This document shows positions 44,336-53,980 of a stretch of DNA of 64,000 bases, piece by piece. The stretch lies in contig CAZQAE010000014.1 of the NCBI GenBank assembly GCA_964591275.1, forward strand, positions 12,389-76,388, given 5' to 3'. Position 1 is the first letter of the stretch. Each line of letters begins with the position of its first letter. This DNA comes from G963674685 sp964591275 (GTDB lineage Bacteria > Lernaellota > Lernaellaia > JACKCT01). The translations under genes were made by a program, and so were the position numbers. The notes beneath the pieces were generated by a model. That model did no database searches and was not told the DNA's origin. It worked only from the letters and a program-made list of their open reading frames with translations.

Positions 44336-46750
44336 ATGATTTTTGGTGGATCAGTACAGAAACCAACGAACCTGCCGGTGTTGCCCCTGAGAAACACCGT
44401 CATGTTTCCGAACTCGATAGCTCCCATGGCCGTGGGCCGCAAATTTTCCCTGTCCGCGATCGAGGCGGCGCTCAATGAAGAGCAGATTCTTGCCGTGTTC
44501 ACGCAGGTTGACGCCGATGTGGAAGTGCCGGTCGGCAGCGATTTGTATAAAGTCGGGTGCGCGGCGAAGATTTTGAAGGTGATGGACGAGCGTAATTCGG
44601 GAACGAAAACCGTGCTATTGCAAGGCCTGAGTCGCATACAACTCAAGCGTTTTACAAGCCTGTCTCCGCATATGCGCGTCGAGGTTGAATATCCGGATGA
44701 GGGCAAGTTCGGCGACACGGAAACCGAAGCGCTCACGCAAAAAATCAAAGAGCTTGCTTTGGAGGTTATTCAAAAGAATCCGAACATCCCCGTCGAGGCG
44801 CGCCAGTTCATTGAGGACATTGAGGATATCGGCAATCTTTGCGATTTGATTGCGGCGAATTTGAATATTCCCATCAAGGAAAAGACCCGGATTCTCGATT
44901 CATTCGATATCAAGGAGCGTTGCAGGATCGTCACGCATCTTCTGAAAACAGAACTGGAGATGATCAAGGTCAAGAAACGCATCGACGAGGAGATCAAAGG
45001 CGAACTGGACAAAAACCAGCGGGAATTCTATCTACACAAGCAAATGGACGCCATCAGGAAAGAACTGGGCGACGAGGATAGTCCCGAAGGCGATCTCGAC
45101 GATTTCAAAAAACGCATTGAAGAAGCCGGTCTTCCCAAAGAAGCCAAAGAAGCCGCCGAGAAGGAACTCAAAAAACTGGGGCGTATACCCCCGAGCAGCC
45201 CGGAGCATACGGTCAGCCATAACTATCTGGAGTGGATCGTCGATTTGCCCTGGTCCAAGGTAACCGAGGATCACATCGATCTGAAAAATGCGGAAAAAAT
45301 TCTGGGCGAGGATTCCTACGGTCTGGACAAGGTGAAAAAACGAATTCTCGAATTTTTGGCCGTCAGAAAGCTCAAACCCGATATGAAAAGCCCGATTCTG
45401 TGCCTCATCGGCCCTCCGGGCGTCGGCAAGACCATGCTGGGAAGCAGCATTGCACGGGCCATGGACCGCAAGTTTTACAGGATGAGCCTCGGTGGTCTGC
45501 ACGACGAAGCCGAAATCAGGGGACACCGGCGCACCTACATCGGCTCAATGCCGGGGCGCGTTATTCAGGGACTCAAGAAGGTCGGTGTTCGTAATCCGGT
45601 TTTCATGTTCGACGAACTCGACAAGGTCGGCGCGGATTTTCGCGGCGATCCGGCCTCGGCGCTGCTCGAGGTTCTCGATCCCGAACAGAATTTCACGTTT
45701 ATGGATAACTACATGCAGCTGCCTTTCGACCTGTCTCAGGCCATTTTCATCGGGACCGCCAATCGCCTCGACACGATCCCCCCGGCGCTTAGAGACCGCT
45801 TGGAAATCATCGAGGTGCCCGGCTACACCAACGAAGAAAAAAGCATTATCGCGCGCGACCATCTGATCGCCGAGGAACTGGAAAATCACGGCCTCACAGC
45901 CGAGCAGCTTCATTTCACCGACGAAGGCTTGTGCCGCATGATCGACTGCTACACGCATGAAGCGGGCGTTCGGGAATTGAAACGAACCATCGCCGCCGTG
46001 TGCAGAGCCGCGGCTCGCCGAATCGCCTCGGACGAAGCGGAATCAGTCAACCTCACATGCGAGGAAGTGGAAGAAATTCTTGGCCCCGAGCGGTATTTCC
46101 CCGAGGTGGCCGATCGCACCAGCGTGCCCGGCGTGGCCACCGGAATGGCCTGGACGCCGGCCGGCGGCGACATCCTTTTCATTGAAGCCATTCTCATGAA
46201 AGGCAAGGGAAACCTTATCCTGACCGGCAAGCTCGGCGATGTGATGCAGGAATCAGCCAAAGCGGCGATGTCCTGGGTCCGCAGCAAGGCCGATAGTTTG
46301 AAAATCGACCCCGAGTTTTTCATCAATTACGACATTCATATCCACGTCCCCAGCGGAGCCATTCCCAAAGACGGTCCTTCCGCGGGCATCACGCTGGTTT
46401 CCGCTCTGACATCGCTTTTGACCGGGCGAAAAGTCAGCGCCGACGTCGCCATGACCGGCGAGGTGACGCTGCGCGGGCTGGTGCTTCCGGTGGGCGGCAT
46501 CAAGGAAAAAATCCTCGCCGCCAAACGCGCCGGCATAAAGCGCATTCTGATGCCGGAAAAGAATAAAAAGGATTTGGCCGAAGTGCCCGAAGCCATGAGG
46601 CAGGGGCTGGATCTGGTGTTTATTTCCAACATCGACGAGGCGCTGGAAAAAGCGCTGCAAAAACCGGAAATGGTAGCGGAGGCGGACAAGCCGATTGTGC
46701 AAAGCGCCCTAAAGCCCGCGGCGCACGACAAACCGGCGGTGGCTAACTAG
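44336..46750 (+). CDS. lon: ATP-dependent serine protease Lon
   Basis: The 804-residue protein has the LAN substrate domain (LPVLPLRNTVMFPNSIAPM), the helical linker (REFYLHKQMDAIRKELG), Walker A GPPGVGKT near 358, Walker B VFMFDELDKVG, and the protease domain with catalytic Ser in KDGPSAGIT near 681 and Lys in LPVGGIKEKI. It degrades misfolded and regulatory proteins in the cytoplasm. The length fits LonA. The stop lies three bases before the corrected stop of the convergent SGNH gene. Confidence 0.96.
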   Translation: MIFGGSVQKPTNLPVLPLRNTVMFPNSIAPMAVGRKFSLSAIEAALNEEQILAVFTQVDADVEVPVGSDLYKVGCAAKILKVMDERNSGTKTVLLQGLSRIQLKRFTSLSPHMRVEVEYPDEGKFGDTETEALTQKIKELALEVIQKNPNIPVEARQFIEDIEDIGNLCDLIAANLNIPIKEKTRILDSFDIKERCRIVTHLLKTELEMIKVKKRIDEEIKGELDKNQREFYLHKQMDAIRKELGDEDSPEGDLDDFKKRIEEAGLPKEAKEAAEKELKKLGRIPPSSPEHTVSHNYLEWIVDLPWSKVTEDHIDLKNAEKILGEDSYGLDKVKKRILEFLAVRKLKPDMKSPILCLIGPPGVGKTMLGSSIARAMDRKFYRMSLGGLHDEAEIRGHRRTYIGSMPGRVIQGLKKVGVRNPVFMFDELDKVGADFRGDPASALLEVLDPEQNFTFMDNYMQLPFDLSQAIFIGTANRLDTIPPALRDRLEIIEVPGYTNEEKSIIARDHLIAEELENHGLTAEQLHFTDEGLCRMIDCYTHEAGVRELKRTIAAVCRAAARRIASDEAESVNLTCEEVEEILGPERYFPEVADRTSVPGVATGMAWTPAGGDILFIEAILMKGKGNLILTGKLGDVMQESAKAAMSWVRSKADSLKIDPEFFINYDIHIHVPSGAIPKDGPSAGITLVSALTSLLTGRKVSADVAMTGEVTLRGLVLPVGGIKEKILAAKRAGIKRILMPEKNKKDLAEVPEAMRQGLDLVFISNIDEALEKALQKPEMVAEADKPIVQSALKPAAHDKPAVAN

Positions 46751-46752
46751 AA

Positions 46753-47786
46753 TCACAGGTTTTCGTCAATAATGCCGCGAATCGCAACGTCCAGGGCTTC
46801 GGCAATACGTCGGTGTCCGAGGGCGTTCGGGTGTCCGCCGTCGGGAGAATAGAGCTTTTCTCCACGTGCCTGATGTTCTTCATGATCCCAAACAAATTGA
46901 TGCAATGTGACCTGGAAAGTCTGTGCGCCTCGTGGATTTGCGCGTTGCGTACGGGTTGTTTTTCGCCTTCGTGGGGCAGCGTCATGAAAAGAACCTCAAA
47001 GCCGTGATTCTTTCCAAGTTCATGAATTTCCGTCAAATTCGCGATGAACTCCTCTTTCGACACTCTAAAAACGCCTGGATTGTCAGGGCGCTGTTTCAGG
47101 CCGATAAATGCCGGAAAAGGCTTATGGATGAGATACTCCATCATTTGCACGAAACGCAGTCTTGCCGCGACAATTCTGATTGGACCAAAGCGCCGCCGGC
47201 AGTCGCTGATTGCACCGCTGGCATGAATGGCGTCGTTGAAGCCGACGTAAACGGTCACGAGATCCGGCGCAAGATCGACCAATTCCCGACCCAGATAACG
47301 AAGCGCCTGATAGGACGAGTATCCCGGAACGCCCGCGTTGACGACCTGCGCCTTTGCGCCGGACATTCTCCGGGTAAGCAGGTCTTCCAAAATGGCCGCG
47401 TAAGTTTCGCTCCTCGCCACGCCGTCGCCGAATGTGCAGCTATCTCCCAAAGCGATGACGCGGTACTCGTTTTCCTCCTTTTGTCGAGGAAATTCATCGT
47501 CTCGAAAGCCCAGGGAATTGACGACCTGATAATCCTCATCGGCGTTTTGCAAACGGGCGTTGTGCGCGGGACGCAAGCGCCAAAACAGATGGGGATCGGC
47601 GATGATGATCGAATCCGTAGCCCGGGGCCACCACATTTGCGATTCGCGAAAAAGATCGTATTGAAATCCGAAGACAAAAAGCAGAAATTCGCAAAAACAA
47701 AAAACCAAAATTATGGAAATTATTGCAAAGGAAAAGCGTTTGACGATCCGCCCGACATTTTTGCTGTTTTCGCTGGCGCTTGTCAT
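46753..47786 (-). CDS. membrane-anchored SGNH hydrolase, frameshifted near its end
   Basis: The reading frame opens at 47786 with an N-terminal membrane helix (FSFAIISIILVFCFCEFLLF). An SGNH fold follows: ALGDSCTFGDGV (nucleophile Ser), NAGVPGYSSYQALRYL (block II), and VYVGFNDAI (block III). At about 46856-46859 the frame breaks in a run of four T's on the plus strand. One extra base restores SPDGGHPNALGHRRIAEAL, the missing block V with catalytic Asp/His, ending at 46753. As written, the unshifted frame instead ends ALLTKTCDSS at 46743 and overlaps lon. It is either a sequencing error or a recent mutation. Confidence 0.8.
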
Positions 47787-47825
47787 GAGGATCTTTATTA
47801 TGCCTAAAAATACCGCGCCGATTTC

Positions 47826-48017
47826 TTATTGACGCCATTGGTAAAGATGATTTAGAGCGCATTTCTGCCGCGATGCAAGGCAGGCTTTATTCAGTCGCGA
47901 GATTTTTTTTGACGTTTCCATCGCGAAACACGACTCACCGCGCATAAGAGGTTTTTCCGGGTCGCAGTTTTTTTCACCAAGGAAATTTTCAATAATATCC
48001 TCACAGGTCTTCGTCAT
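47826..48017 (-). CDS. small Cys-containing protein of unknown function
   Basis: The 63-residue frame reads TCEDIIENFLGEKNCDPEKP, then GESCFAMETSKKI and KACLASRQKCALNHLYQ. Six Cys in spaced pairs and two helices look like a genuine small protein rather than a shadow, since no longer gene overlaps. AAGGACG precedes the ATG closely. Its family is not recognised. Confidence 0.45.
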   Translation of the reverse strand: MTKTCEDIIENFLGEKNCDPEKPLMRGESCFAMETSKKISRLNKACLASRQKCALNHLYQWRQ

Positions 48018-48055
48018 CGTCCTTGACCTTCATGCCATAGCCTTTCACAATCGTC

Positions 48056-49171
48056 ATGATGAAAAGAATAGCCGCCATCGCCGTCATGATCGTGCTGATT
48101 GCTTCTGCCGCCGCCTCTGAGCCGCAGCCCGGGTACAAACTCGCCGACAATGACAATCGGCCAGGCAATCCAATTGTCCTGGGCGAGTCCATCCGCTTTC
48201 AGGTTGTCTTGCGGGGCGATTTTCATGTGCGCGACAATCCCAACGACGAGAAAATGATCGTTACTCTGCCGCTGCCGGCGGGCACGGATTACCAGAAGAT
48301 AATTCATTGGGAGGTTTCGCCGGAGCCGGTCGGCGAGATCGTCAGCAAATACGGATATCGATTTTTGCAATTCGAGCTGGGGCCCGGTCATCCCGGCGCC
48401 CGCCTGAAAATGAGCTACAAGGCCGTCGTGGAATTGCGCCCCGTGCGTTATAAAATCGATCCGGCAAGGGTCGGCTCACTGGCGGATATTCCCGCCTCCA
48501 TCGCCGAAGATTTCACCGGCGACGGTCCTTTTTATCAAACGCATTCGAAGACTGTGAAAAATGCGGCGAGGCAGGCCGTCGGCACGGAAAAGAATCCTTA
48601 TCTTATGGCTCTAAAAATCTGGAATGCCGTGCGCGATGAGCTTTTTTATAAAGGCGACGGTCGCAAGGTTTCCGCCGCGCAAACGCTGAAACTGGGCCAC
48701 GGCTCATGCACGGAATATTCCTTTACGATGATCGCCATGTGCCGGGCGGTCGGGATCCCAGCGCGCTACGTGGCAGGCAGTCCGCACCGCGTGGGCAAGG
48801 GGCAGCGCCGGGGTTTGGACGTACCCATGCACAAGGTGTCGGAAGTGTATTTGCCCGGATACGGTTGGGTCCTGATGGAGTCATCCGGCGGCGACGGCGT
48901 TTACGGCGTGGATTTGCAGGAAAAATTCTTCGCCGCCTCAAGCGGTCGGATGCTCAATTTCATTTACGAGCCGGAACCGAGGCTTGTAGATCTCGACCCA
49001 AGGCGCAACACCATCACATACAAGCCGAGCGGCGCCGGGACCATGGATTATTACGGGGAGATTACGGGGAATTGGAAGCTTTTGAGCAAAACACAATCGA
49101 AAATTGTGGATATTTCCGTAGAATCCGACAAGCAGGACGAGCCTCTTGATGAGGACCCGAGCGAGTACTGA
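48056..49171 (+). CDS. secreted transglutaminase-like protein
   Basis: The 371-residue precursor has a signal peptide (MMKRIAAIAVMIVLIASAAA) and an N-terminal beta-rich domain (about 25-160). The transglutaminase core follows: HGSCTEYSFTMIAMCRAVGI with catalytic Cys, PARYVAGSP, and MHKVSEVYLPGYGWVLMESS with His. The Asp position is replaced by a Glu/Ser context, so the catalytic triad should be checked. Such periplasmic proteins act as peptidases or crosslinkers. The acidic end is DKQDEPLDEDPSEY. Confidence 0.85.
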   Translation: MMKRIAAIAVMIVLIASAAASEPQPGYKLADNDNRPGNPIVLGESIRFQVVLRGDFHVRDNPNDEKMIVTLPLPAGTDYQKIIHWEVSPEPVGEIVSKYGYRFLQFELGPGHPGARLKMSYKAVVELRPVRYKIDPARVGSLADIPASIAEDFTGDGPFYQTHSKTVKNAARQAVGTEKNPYLMALKIWNAVRDELFYKGDGRKVSAAQTLKLGHGSCTEYSFTMIAMCRAVGIPARYVAGSPHRVGKGQRRGLDVPMHKVSEVYLPGYGWVLMESSGGDGVYGVDLQEKFFAASSGRMLNFIYEPEPRLVDLDPRRNTITYKPSGAGTMDYYGEITGNWKLLSKTQSKIVDISVESDKQDEPLDEDPSEY

Positions 49172-49330
49172 TGAAGTATGAAGTAAGAAGGATGAGGCCG
49201 CCGACTGAGCAATCGAAGTTCTGTGAAAGGATCCGAGTGACTGCTAAAGAATGGACCAAATCCGTTACCTATGTCCTGATTGCTCATTGCTCAACTTCAT
49301 ACTTCATAATTCATACCTCATACTTCGCCC
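49172..49330. repeat. direct and inverted GAAGTATG-type repeats
   Basis: GAAGTATGAAGTAAGAAGGA just after the transglutaminase stop is mirrored near 49290-49325 by TTCATACTTCATAATTCATA. The stretch between has GAGCAATC and GATTGCTC. It looks like an intergenic repeat with inverted arms. Confidence 0.45.
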
Positions 49331-49660
49331 TCACTCCAGCAGCTTCACGCCGGTCAGCGCTGACAGGGCGGCGGCCAGACTCGATGCCAGGATTTTGATG
49401 ACTTCCATCAGCTTCGAGTTGCCCTTTCCCGATTTGCCGTCGGCATCGCGCAGTTGATCAAGTTTTGTATGGAACTCATCCTTATCCAGTTTGCCGGCCA
49501 CCTGGACTTTGATATCGCTCAGATTGTCGTTTATTTTTGCCATCTGACCCAAAATATTCGACTGGTCTCGGCGCAGTCCGGCGATCTCGGTCGACAGCCA
49601 GAATCCGTGTCCGTTGAAATTGGGAAAGCATTCACGCTCCTTGCTTATGGTCGCTGCCAT
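49331..49660 (-). CDS. hypothetical coiled-coil protein
   Basis: The 109-residue protein has an N-terminal segment with one Cys, a central heptad-patterned helix (IAGLRRDQSNILGQMAKIND, then LSDIKVQVAGKLDKDEF) and a hydrophobic C-terminal helix (ILASSLAAALSALTGVKLL). The arrangement recalls phage tail-like or membrane-tethered coiled coils, but no family is assigned. AAGGGAGC lies before the ATG and supports expression. Confidence 0.6.
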   Translation of the reverse strand: MAATISKERECFPNFNGHGFWLSTEIAGLRRDQSNILGQMAKINDNLSDIKVQVAGKLDKDEFHTKLDQLRDADGKSGKGNSKLMEVIKILASSLAAALSALTGVKLLE

Positions 49661-49807
49661 TTATCGCTCCCTTTTTGATAATTCGTCACATTTCAGACGC
49701 TTGTTTACAAAGAAAACCCGACGCCCCCGATATTAAAAAGTAACAGGAGGTTCATACAGATAGCGGATTTGTCCCCAGGGGGAAGGGCGATTGTCCACAC
49801 CTTCAAA
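49661..49807. other. short intergenic region
   Basis: This gap between two small minus-strand genes shows no notable structure. Confidence 0.3.
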
Positions 49808-50029
49808 CTAACAGATCATTCTCTCATTCCGACTTTCATCTCCTGAGCGTCCGAAGATCCATGTCTCCAGATCTTTCTTGCTGGCGTGAGGCGTGCTGCC
49901 GGCGCCGGCGGGATGATGGATGGGAAGGCCGTACGTGCGCCTCCATCGCTGGACAGTCCTTACACTTTTATCGAGATAATCGGCAATGTCCTGCCATCCC
50001 GACAGCAGGTCAATATTTTTCACAGTCAT
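49808..50029 (-). CDS. helix-turn-helix DNA-binding protein (excisionase-like)
   Basis: The 73-residue protein reads LSGWQDIADYLDKSVRTVQR, then WRRTYGLPIHH, a MerR/excisionase-type HTH followed by a short wing (ASKKDLETWIFGR). GGAGG lies six bases before the ATG at 50029. Such proteins direct recombinases or act as repressors. No recombinase is adjacent, so its partner is unknown. Confidence 0.7.
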   Translation of the reverse strand: MTVKNIDLLSGWQDIADYLDKSVRTVQRWRRTYGLPIHHPAGAGSTPHASKKDLETWIFGRSGDESRNERMIC

Positions 50030-50297
50030 GGAAACCTCCACGTTTTTTTATTTTTATTTTTATTTGCCGTAGCATTTGTCGTTCAATAGTGGCGAAATGA
50101 CCGGATAGCGCCTAAGGACAAACCAGCCCTCCCCCCCTGCATCATCCAAAATTCCGCGAATGGATATTTGATTTACGAGATAAGCGATCCCTTTTGGGGA
50201 CTGCCCAAAAAAAATAGCGAATAAGGGAAAAATTCTGTCATTTGAAACAGAGATACATTTTTTTGGAAGAATGCCTTGAGAGACCCAGCAGTATGCT

Positions 50298-51023
50298 TTA
50301 CTGCATGCCCAGGAGTTTTTCCAGTTTCGCCCGATAGAATTCGTCGCGGATTGATATCCGCTCCCGCGCCGCCAGTTCACTCACCCATTCGAGAAGCAGT
50401 TTGTGAAAGAGCTTTTCTTCTCGCATGTTCGGGGCGACATTGGGCGCGGCGCCGGATGCGCTTTCATCGGGCGTCAACCCGTCATCGGACGGGGCGGTTT
50501 TCAGGAAAAGTTTTACCTGGATGTCGAGTTTCTTATGCGTGAATTGCCGGACCATGACGATATTCCGAAACCGATAGACAATGTCGCCGGCAAATTCATC
50601 CTTGTTTGATATTGTTTCATCATGGGAATCGGTGAGTTGGTAACGCCTGAGAAAATCCCGATACGCTTCGGTCGAGTCAAATTTTTCCCGAAACTCATTC
50701 AGCGTTTTTTCAATGTCTTTCGGGTCGACTTCGGAAAAGCCCATATGTCCTGCGGCATTCGTCAAAAGCAGTCGCACCACAAGTTCGTGAAAAACCTTTT
50801 GATTGGTCCATGCGCTTTTCGTCGCGTCGGGGTAAACGACACCGTCGCCCGCGATTTCAAGGATCGCCCTTTCCACGCCGATCTGTTCCAGGGTGATGAT
50901 ATGAGGTCCGATGGCGCAGATGATCATGTCCATCGTCATGACTTTTTCATCAGCCGACGCCAATGGCGTCGACAAGACATAAATCACCATTGCCACCACA
51001 AATATAAAGCGCTTGGAGTTCAT
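50298..51023 (-). CDS. periplasmic SurA N-terminal-like protein
   Basis: The 241-residue precursor has a signal peptide (FIFVVAMVIYVLSTPLASA) and a helical body. VHELVVRLLLTNAAGHMGFS and the following acidic helix resemble the chaperone part of SurA, but there is no parvulin domain. The end of the protein is helical and basic (RISIRDEFYRAKLEKLLG). AGGAG lies upstream of 51023. It may be a chaperone-like protein; this is a pattern-level call. Confidence 0.6.
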   Translation of the reverse strand: MNSKRFIFVVAMVIYVLSTPLASADEKVMTMDMIICAIGPHIITLEQIGVERAILEIAGDGVVYPDATKSAWTNQKVFHELVVRLLLTNAAGHMGFSEVDPKDIEKTLNEFREKFDSTEAYRDFLRRYQLTDSHDETISNKDEFAGDIVYRFRNIVMVRQFTHKKLDIQVKLFLKTAPSDDGLTPDESASGAAPNVAPNMREEKLFHKLLLEWVSELAARERISIRDEFYRAKLEKLLGMQ

Positions 51024-51045
51024 GAAACTCTCCTCAAGGGCTTCT

Positions 51046-52149
51046 TTAGCACACGTATGGATCGTAAGGCATATCCCACGCATCGGCTACGCCTTTATAA
51101 GTCACTTTGCCGCGACAGATGTTGATGCCCTTTCGCAATGCGGCGTTTTCCGCCACGGCCTTCTCGAAGCCCTTGTCCGCCAGATCAATGGCATAACGCA
51201 AAGTCGAGTTGGTCAGAGCATAGGTGCTGGTCTGCGGGACGATGCCCGGCATATTCGCCACGCAGTAATGAATGATATTTTCCTCCACGAAAGTCGGAGC
51301 GTCGTGCGTCGTAGGTCTCGTCGTTTCGGCGCAGCCTCCCTGGTCGACGGAAATATCAACGAAGGCGCTTCGCGGTTTCATGGACTTTAACATTGACTTT
51401 GTGACGAGCTTGGGTGCTTTGGCGCCGTGGATCAAAACGGCGCCGATGACCAGGTCCGACTCCTGGACGGCTTGCCCGATGTTGCCCTGATTGCTCATCA
51501 GTGTGATGACTTTGCCCTGGTGAATTTCGTGAACGTAGCGAAGCTTGTCGGACATCACGTCGATGATAGTGACCTGCGCGCCCATGCCCAAGGCGATTTC
51601 GCAGGCGCATCGTCCCGAAACCCCGGCGCCGATAATGGCCACCTTTGCGGAGGGAACTCCTGAAACTCCGGCGAGAAGGATGCCGGATCCCCCCGTAGCG
51701 GCTTCCAGGCATTGCGCGCCGACCTGCGGCGCAAGTTTTCCGGCCACTTCGCTCATCGGAGCCAAAAGAGGCAAAGAGCCATTGTCGGATTCTATGGTCT
51801 CATAAGCGATTCCCACGCATTGGCTTTCGATCATGGCCTTTGTCAGGGGCCCCACTGCGGCCAGGTGGAGATAGGTGAATATCAGTTTATCGGTCATAAA
51901 CGGATATTCGGAAGCGAGAGGTTCCTTGACCTTGATGATCATCTCGGAGCGAGTCCAGACCTCTTCGCCCGTGCCCAGGATTTCGGCCCCGGCTTTTCGG
52001 TAGTCATCGTCTGTGATCATGCTTCCCAGGCCCGCATTTTTCTGTACGTAAACCGTGTGTCCGCGAAGGCTTAACTCCGAGACGCCGACGGGCGTTATTG
52101 CCACGCGATTTTCGTTCGATTTTATTTCCTTGGGAATTCCTACGATCAT
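51046..52149 (-). CDS. ald: alanine dehydrogenase
   Basis: The 367-residue protein matches the Ald family: MIVGIPKEIKSNENRVAITP (N-terminal signature), WTRSEMIIKVKEPLASEY with catalytic Lys, FTYLHLAA with catalytic His, IIGAGVSGRCACEIALGMGA (NAD fold) and SVDQGGCAETTRPTTHD. It converts alanine to pyruvate and ammonia. A paralogous gene lies 0.7 kb upstream on the same strand. It overlaps an SCP2-like gene by four bases, so they are translationally coupled. Confidence 0.93.
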   Translation of the reverse strand: MIVGIPKEIKSNENRVAITPVGVSELSLRGHTVYVQKNAGLGSMITDDDYRKAGAEILGTGEEVWTRSEMIIKVKEPLASEYPFMTDKLIFTYLHLAAVGPLTKAMIESQCVGIAYETIESDNGSLPLLAPMSEVAGKLAPQVGAQCLEAATGGSGILLAGVSGVPSAKVAIIGAGVSGRCACEIALGMGAQVTIIDVMSDKLRYVHEIHQGKVITLMSNQGNIGQAVQESDLVIGAVLIHGAKAPKLVTKSMLKSMKPRSAFVDISVDQGGCAETTRPTTHDAPTFVEENIIHYCVANMPGIVPQTSTYALTNSTLRYAIDLADKGFEKAVAENAALRKGINICRGKVTYKGVADAWDMPYDPYVC

Positions 52150-52619
52150 AATTCGTCTCCTTCGCCTTTGCTTGAAATGATTAAATCGGGCAGTTCCATC
52201 TCTTCCAGAGTTTTTCTAAATATTTGAAAAATCGACCGGATGGCGGGGATCATCGCCAATGTCCGAAAGTAATTGCCGGAGGCTCTGACTTTTCCGTTGA
52301 TAATGGAGTTTCCAAGGTGCTCGTAACCCAGCCAGAAACTGTGATTGAAATCAGCGGACATGGTGAAAGTTGCTTGCGGAGTCTTCTGCTTGTCGGGGGG
52401 CGTTTGATCGTCCATTTCAAAACTCAGCGCCCTGTCGCCGGCAAGATCAGGATCCCCGATGTGGATGGTGACCGAACTGCGTGGATCGAAACAAATCAGG
52501 CGCCAGACAATATCCATATCGCGCATCTTTGATATCAGGATGGAATCCCGTGACGCCTTTTCATAAAATGCACGGTAGATTTTATGAAACGCTTCGCTCG
52601 TTTGGTAGTATTGGCCCAC
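52146..52619 (-). CDS. SCP2-type sterol-carrier-like protein
   Basis: The 157-residue protein has an SCP2-like layout: a central strand pair (SSVTIHIGDPDLAGDRALSF), an ATFTMSADFNHSFWLGYEH segment and the hydrophobic GKVRASGNYFRTLAMIPAIR helix. It is coupled to ald by a four-base overlap. Its ligand is unknown, and the linkage to alanine metabolism is unexplained. Confidence 0.7.
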   Translation of the reverse strand: MGQYYQTSEAFHKIYRAFYEKASRDSILISKMRDMDIVWRLICFDPRSSVTIHIGDPDLAGDRALSFEMDDQTPPDKQKTPQATFTMSADFNHSFWLGYEHLGNSIINGKVRASGNYFRTLAMIPAIRSIFQIFRKTLEEMELPDLIISSKGEGDEL

Positions 52620-52751
52620 AACAACCCCGGCTGAAAAGAACTCGACAGTTTTCCAAACACTCGTTCCGACGGCGCGATTTTAGCCAAAGTGGATAAGCAG
52701 GTCAAATATTCATCCCGAGATTATCGTCCCGAGAATATCAGTGTTCTAAAA

Positions 52752-52765
52752 GCCCGCCGGCGGGC
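52752..52765. repeat. REP-like GC palindrome
   Basis: GCCCGCCGGCGGGC is a perfect 14-bp palindrome followed by GACA. A near twin GCCCGCC-A-GGCGGGC followed by GACT lies at 59346-59360. Confidence 0.6.
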
Positions 52766-52846
52766 GACAACACATCTTCCCGATGTCCTTTCAAGAGTCG
52801 GGGAAGAATCGTCGGGTTTATTAATGAGGTCTTTATTTTTTGCTTG

Positions 52847-53980
52847 TCAGGCGCGGATCTGGTGGGGGTACTTTGCCGTCCGCTTCTGAAATTTCGTAAT
52901 CTTGTCGTTTAAAATCACGCCTTCGCGGATCTCGATAGCGCGACGGAGGATTTCACATTTGTCCCACGCCTCGGGTCCGTTTATTATATCTTCGATAAAG
53001 GCAACGACCACTTTCGACAACTCCCACGATACGCTACGCCAAAGGTAAGTCGGCGTGTGATCAACCGCGTAGTACGTCGCAGGACCGATCGCGAAGGTTG
53101 GTTGTTCGAAGGAAGTGGGGTGAGCGAAGGGGAATCCCATCCCCAGATCGCAACTCACATCCACAATCAGCGCGCCCGGAGCGAGACGTTTTTCCTCTCC
53201 CGCGCGCATGAACATAAGCGGCTTGTCCGTGTCCTGTAAGGTGCCGTTGACGATCACATTCGCCTCGGCCAACGCGTCCGCCAGAGGACGCCGCACGCCG
53301 TTTTCCTCCAGGACATTGAGCGGATTCGCAGAGTCAACATCCACGATTTGCCCATAGCGACAGCCGATGATCTTGTCGTGAACCGCCCAGGGGGGACGCA
53401 TCGTGTACACTCGGATGTCCTGAAATCCCCTGCCGATCAGTGCGTAGATCGCTCCGCGACTCACGGAGCCGTGGCTGATGATGCAGGCAGCGGCTGGTCG
53501 ACCGTAGTGCCCATCCATGCCCGTGAGCCCCAGCGCATGGATGACACCGCAGTATCCAGCCATCTCGTTGTTCCGGCTGAACAGGTGCATGCCTTGCACG
53601 CCGCTGTTCCAGGAGAACATCGCTTCCCAGGCCAGAAGCGTCAGCTTGCGGTCGATAGCCACCTGCGTGATGTCTCTTTGCTGCACGCAATGCGGCCAGC
53701 CCCACAGTGTGCTTCCGCGCCGCATGGCCCGAAGGTCTTTCGTTTGCGGTTTGGGGAGTAGAACGATGTCGCTTTCGGCCAGTAGCGACGCCCGATCCGC
53801 CACTCCCCCAAAACGACGGCTTAATTCCTCATCCGCGACATTGAAGGGTATCGCGTACCCGGTTTCAAATCGTATGGAACTTCGCATCGACTCGGGGACG
53901 AAGTCGAAGTGATCTGGGTGGAGCGGCAAACGCTGCTCGTTTTCCTTGTATGAACTGCCGATGACGCCAAGGCTAAGCAT
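52847..53980 (-). CDS. alanine dehydrogenase/transhydrogenase-fold protein, N5-(carboxyethyl)ornithine synthase-like
   Basis: The 377-residue protein shares the AlaDH/PNT fold: LGVIGSSYKENEQRLPLHPD at the N-terminus, RFETGYAIPF, IVLLPKPQ and the NAD-site region IISHGSVSRGAIYALIGRG. Differences from true alanine dehydrogenase (GWPHCVQQRDITQVA, EAMFSWNSGVQGMHLF) resemble carboxyethylornithine synthase and saccharopine dehydrogenase-like groups. The paralogy with the nearby ald gene is evident. It probably reduces an amino acid-keto acid adduct, but the substrate is not established. Confidence 0.7.
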   Translation of the reverse strand: MLSLGVIGSSYKENEQRLPLHPDHFDFVPESMRSSIRFETGYAIPFNVADEELSRRFGGVADRASLLAESDIVLLPKPQTKDLRAMRRGSTLWGWPHCVQQRDITQVAIDRKLTLLAWEAMFSWNSGVQGMHLFSRNNEMAGYCGVIHALGLTGMDGHYGRPAAACIISHGSVSRGAIYALIGRGFQDIRVYTMRPPWAVHDKIIGCRYGQIVDVDSANPLNVLEENGVRRPLADALAEANVIVNGTLQDTDKPLMFMRAGEEKRLAPGALIVDVSCDLGMGFPFAHPTSFEQPTFAIGPATYYAVDHTPTYLWRSVSWELSKVVVAFIEDIINGPEAWDKCEILRRAIEIREGVILNDKITKFQKRTAKYPHQIRA

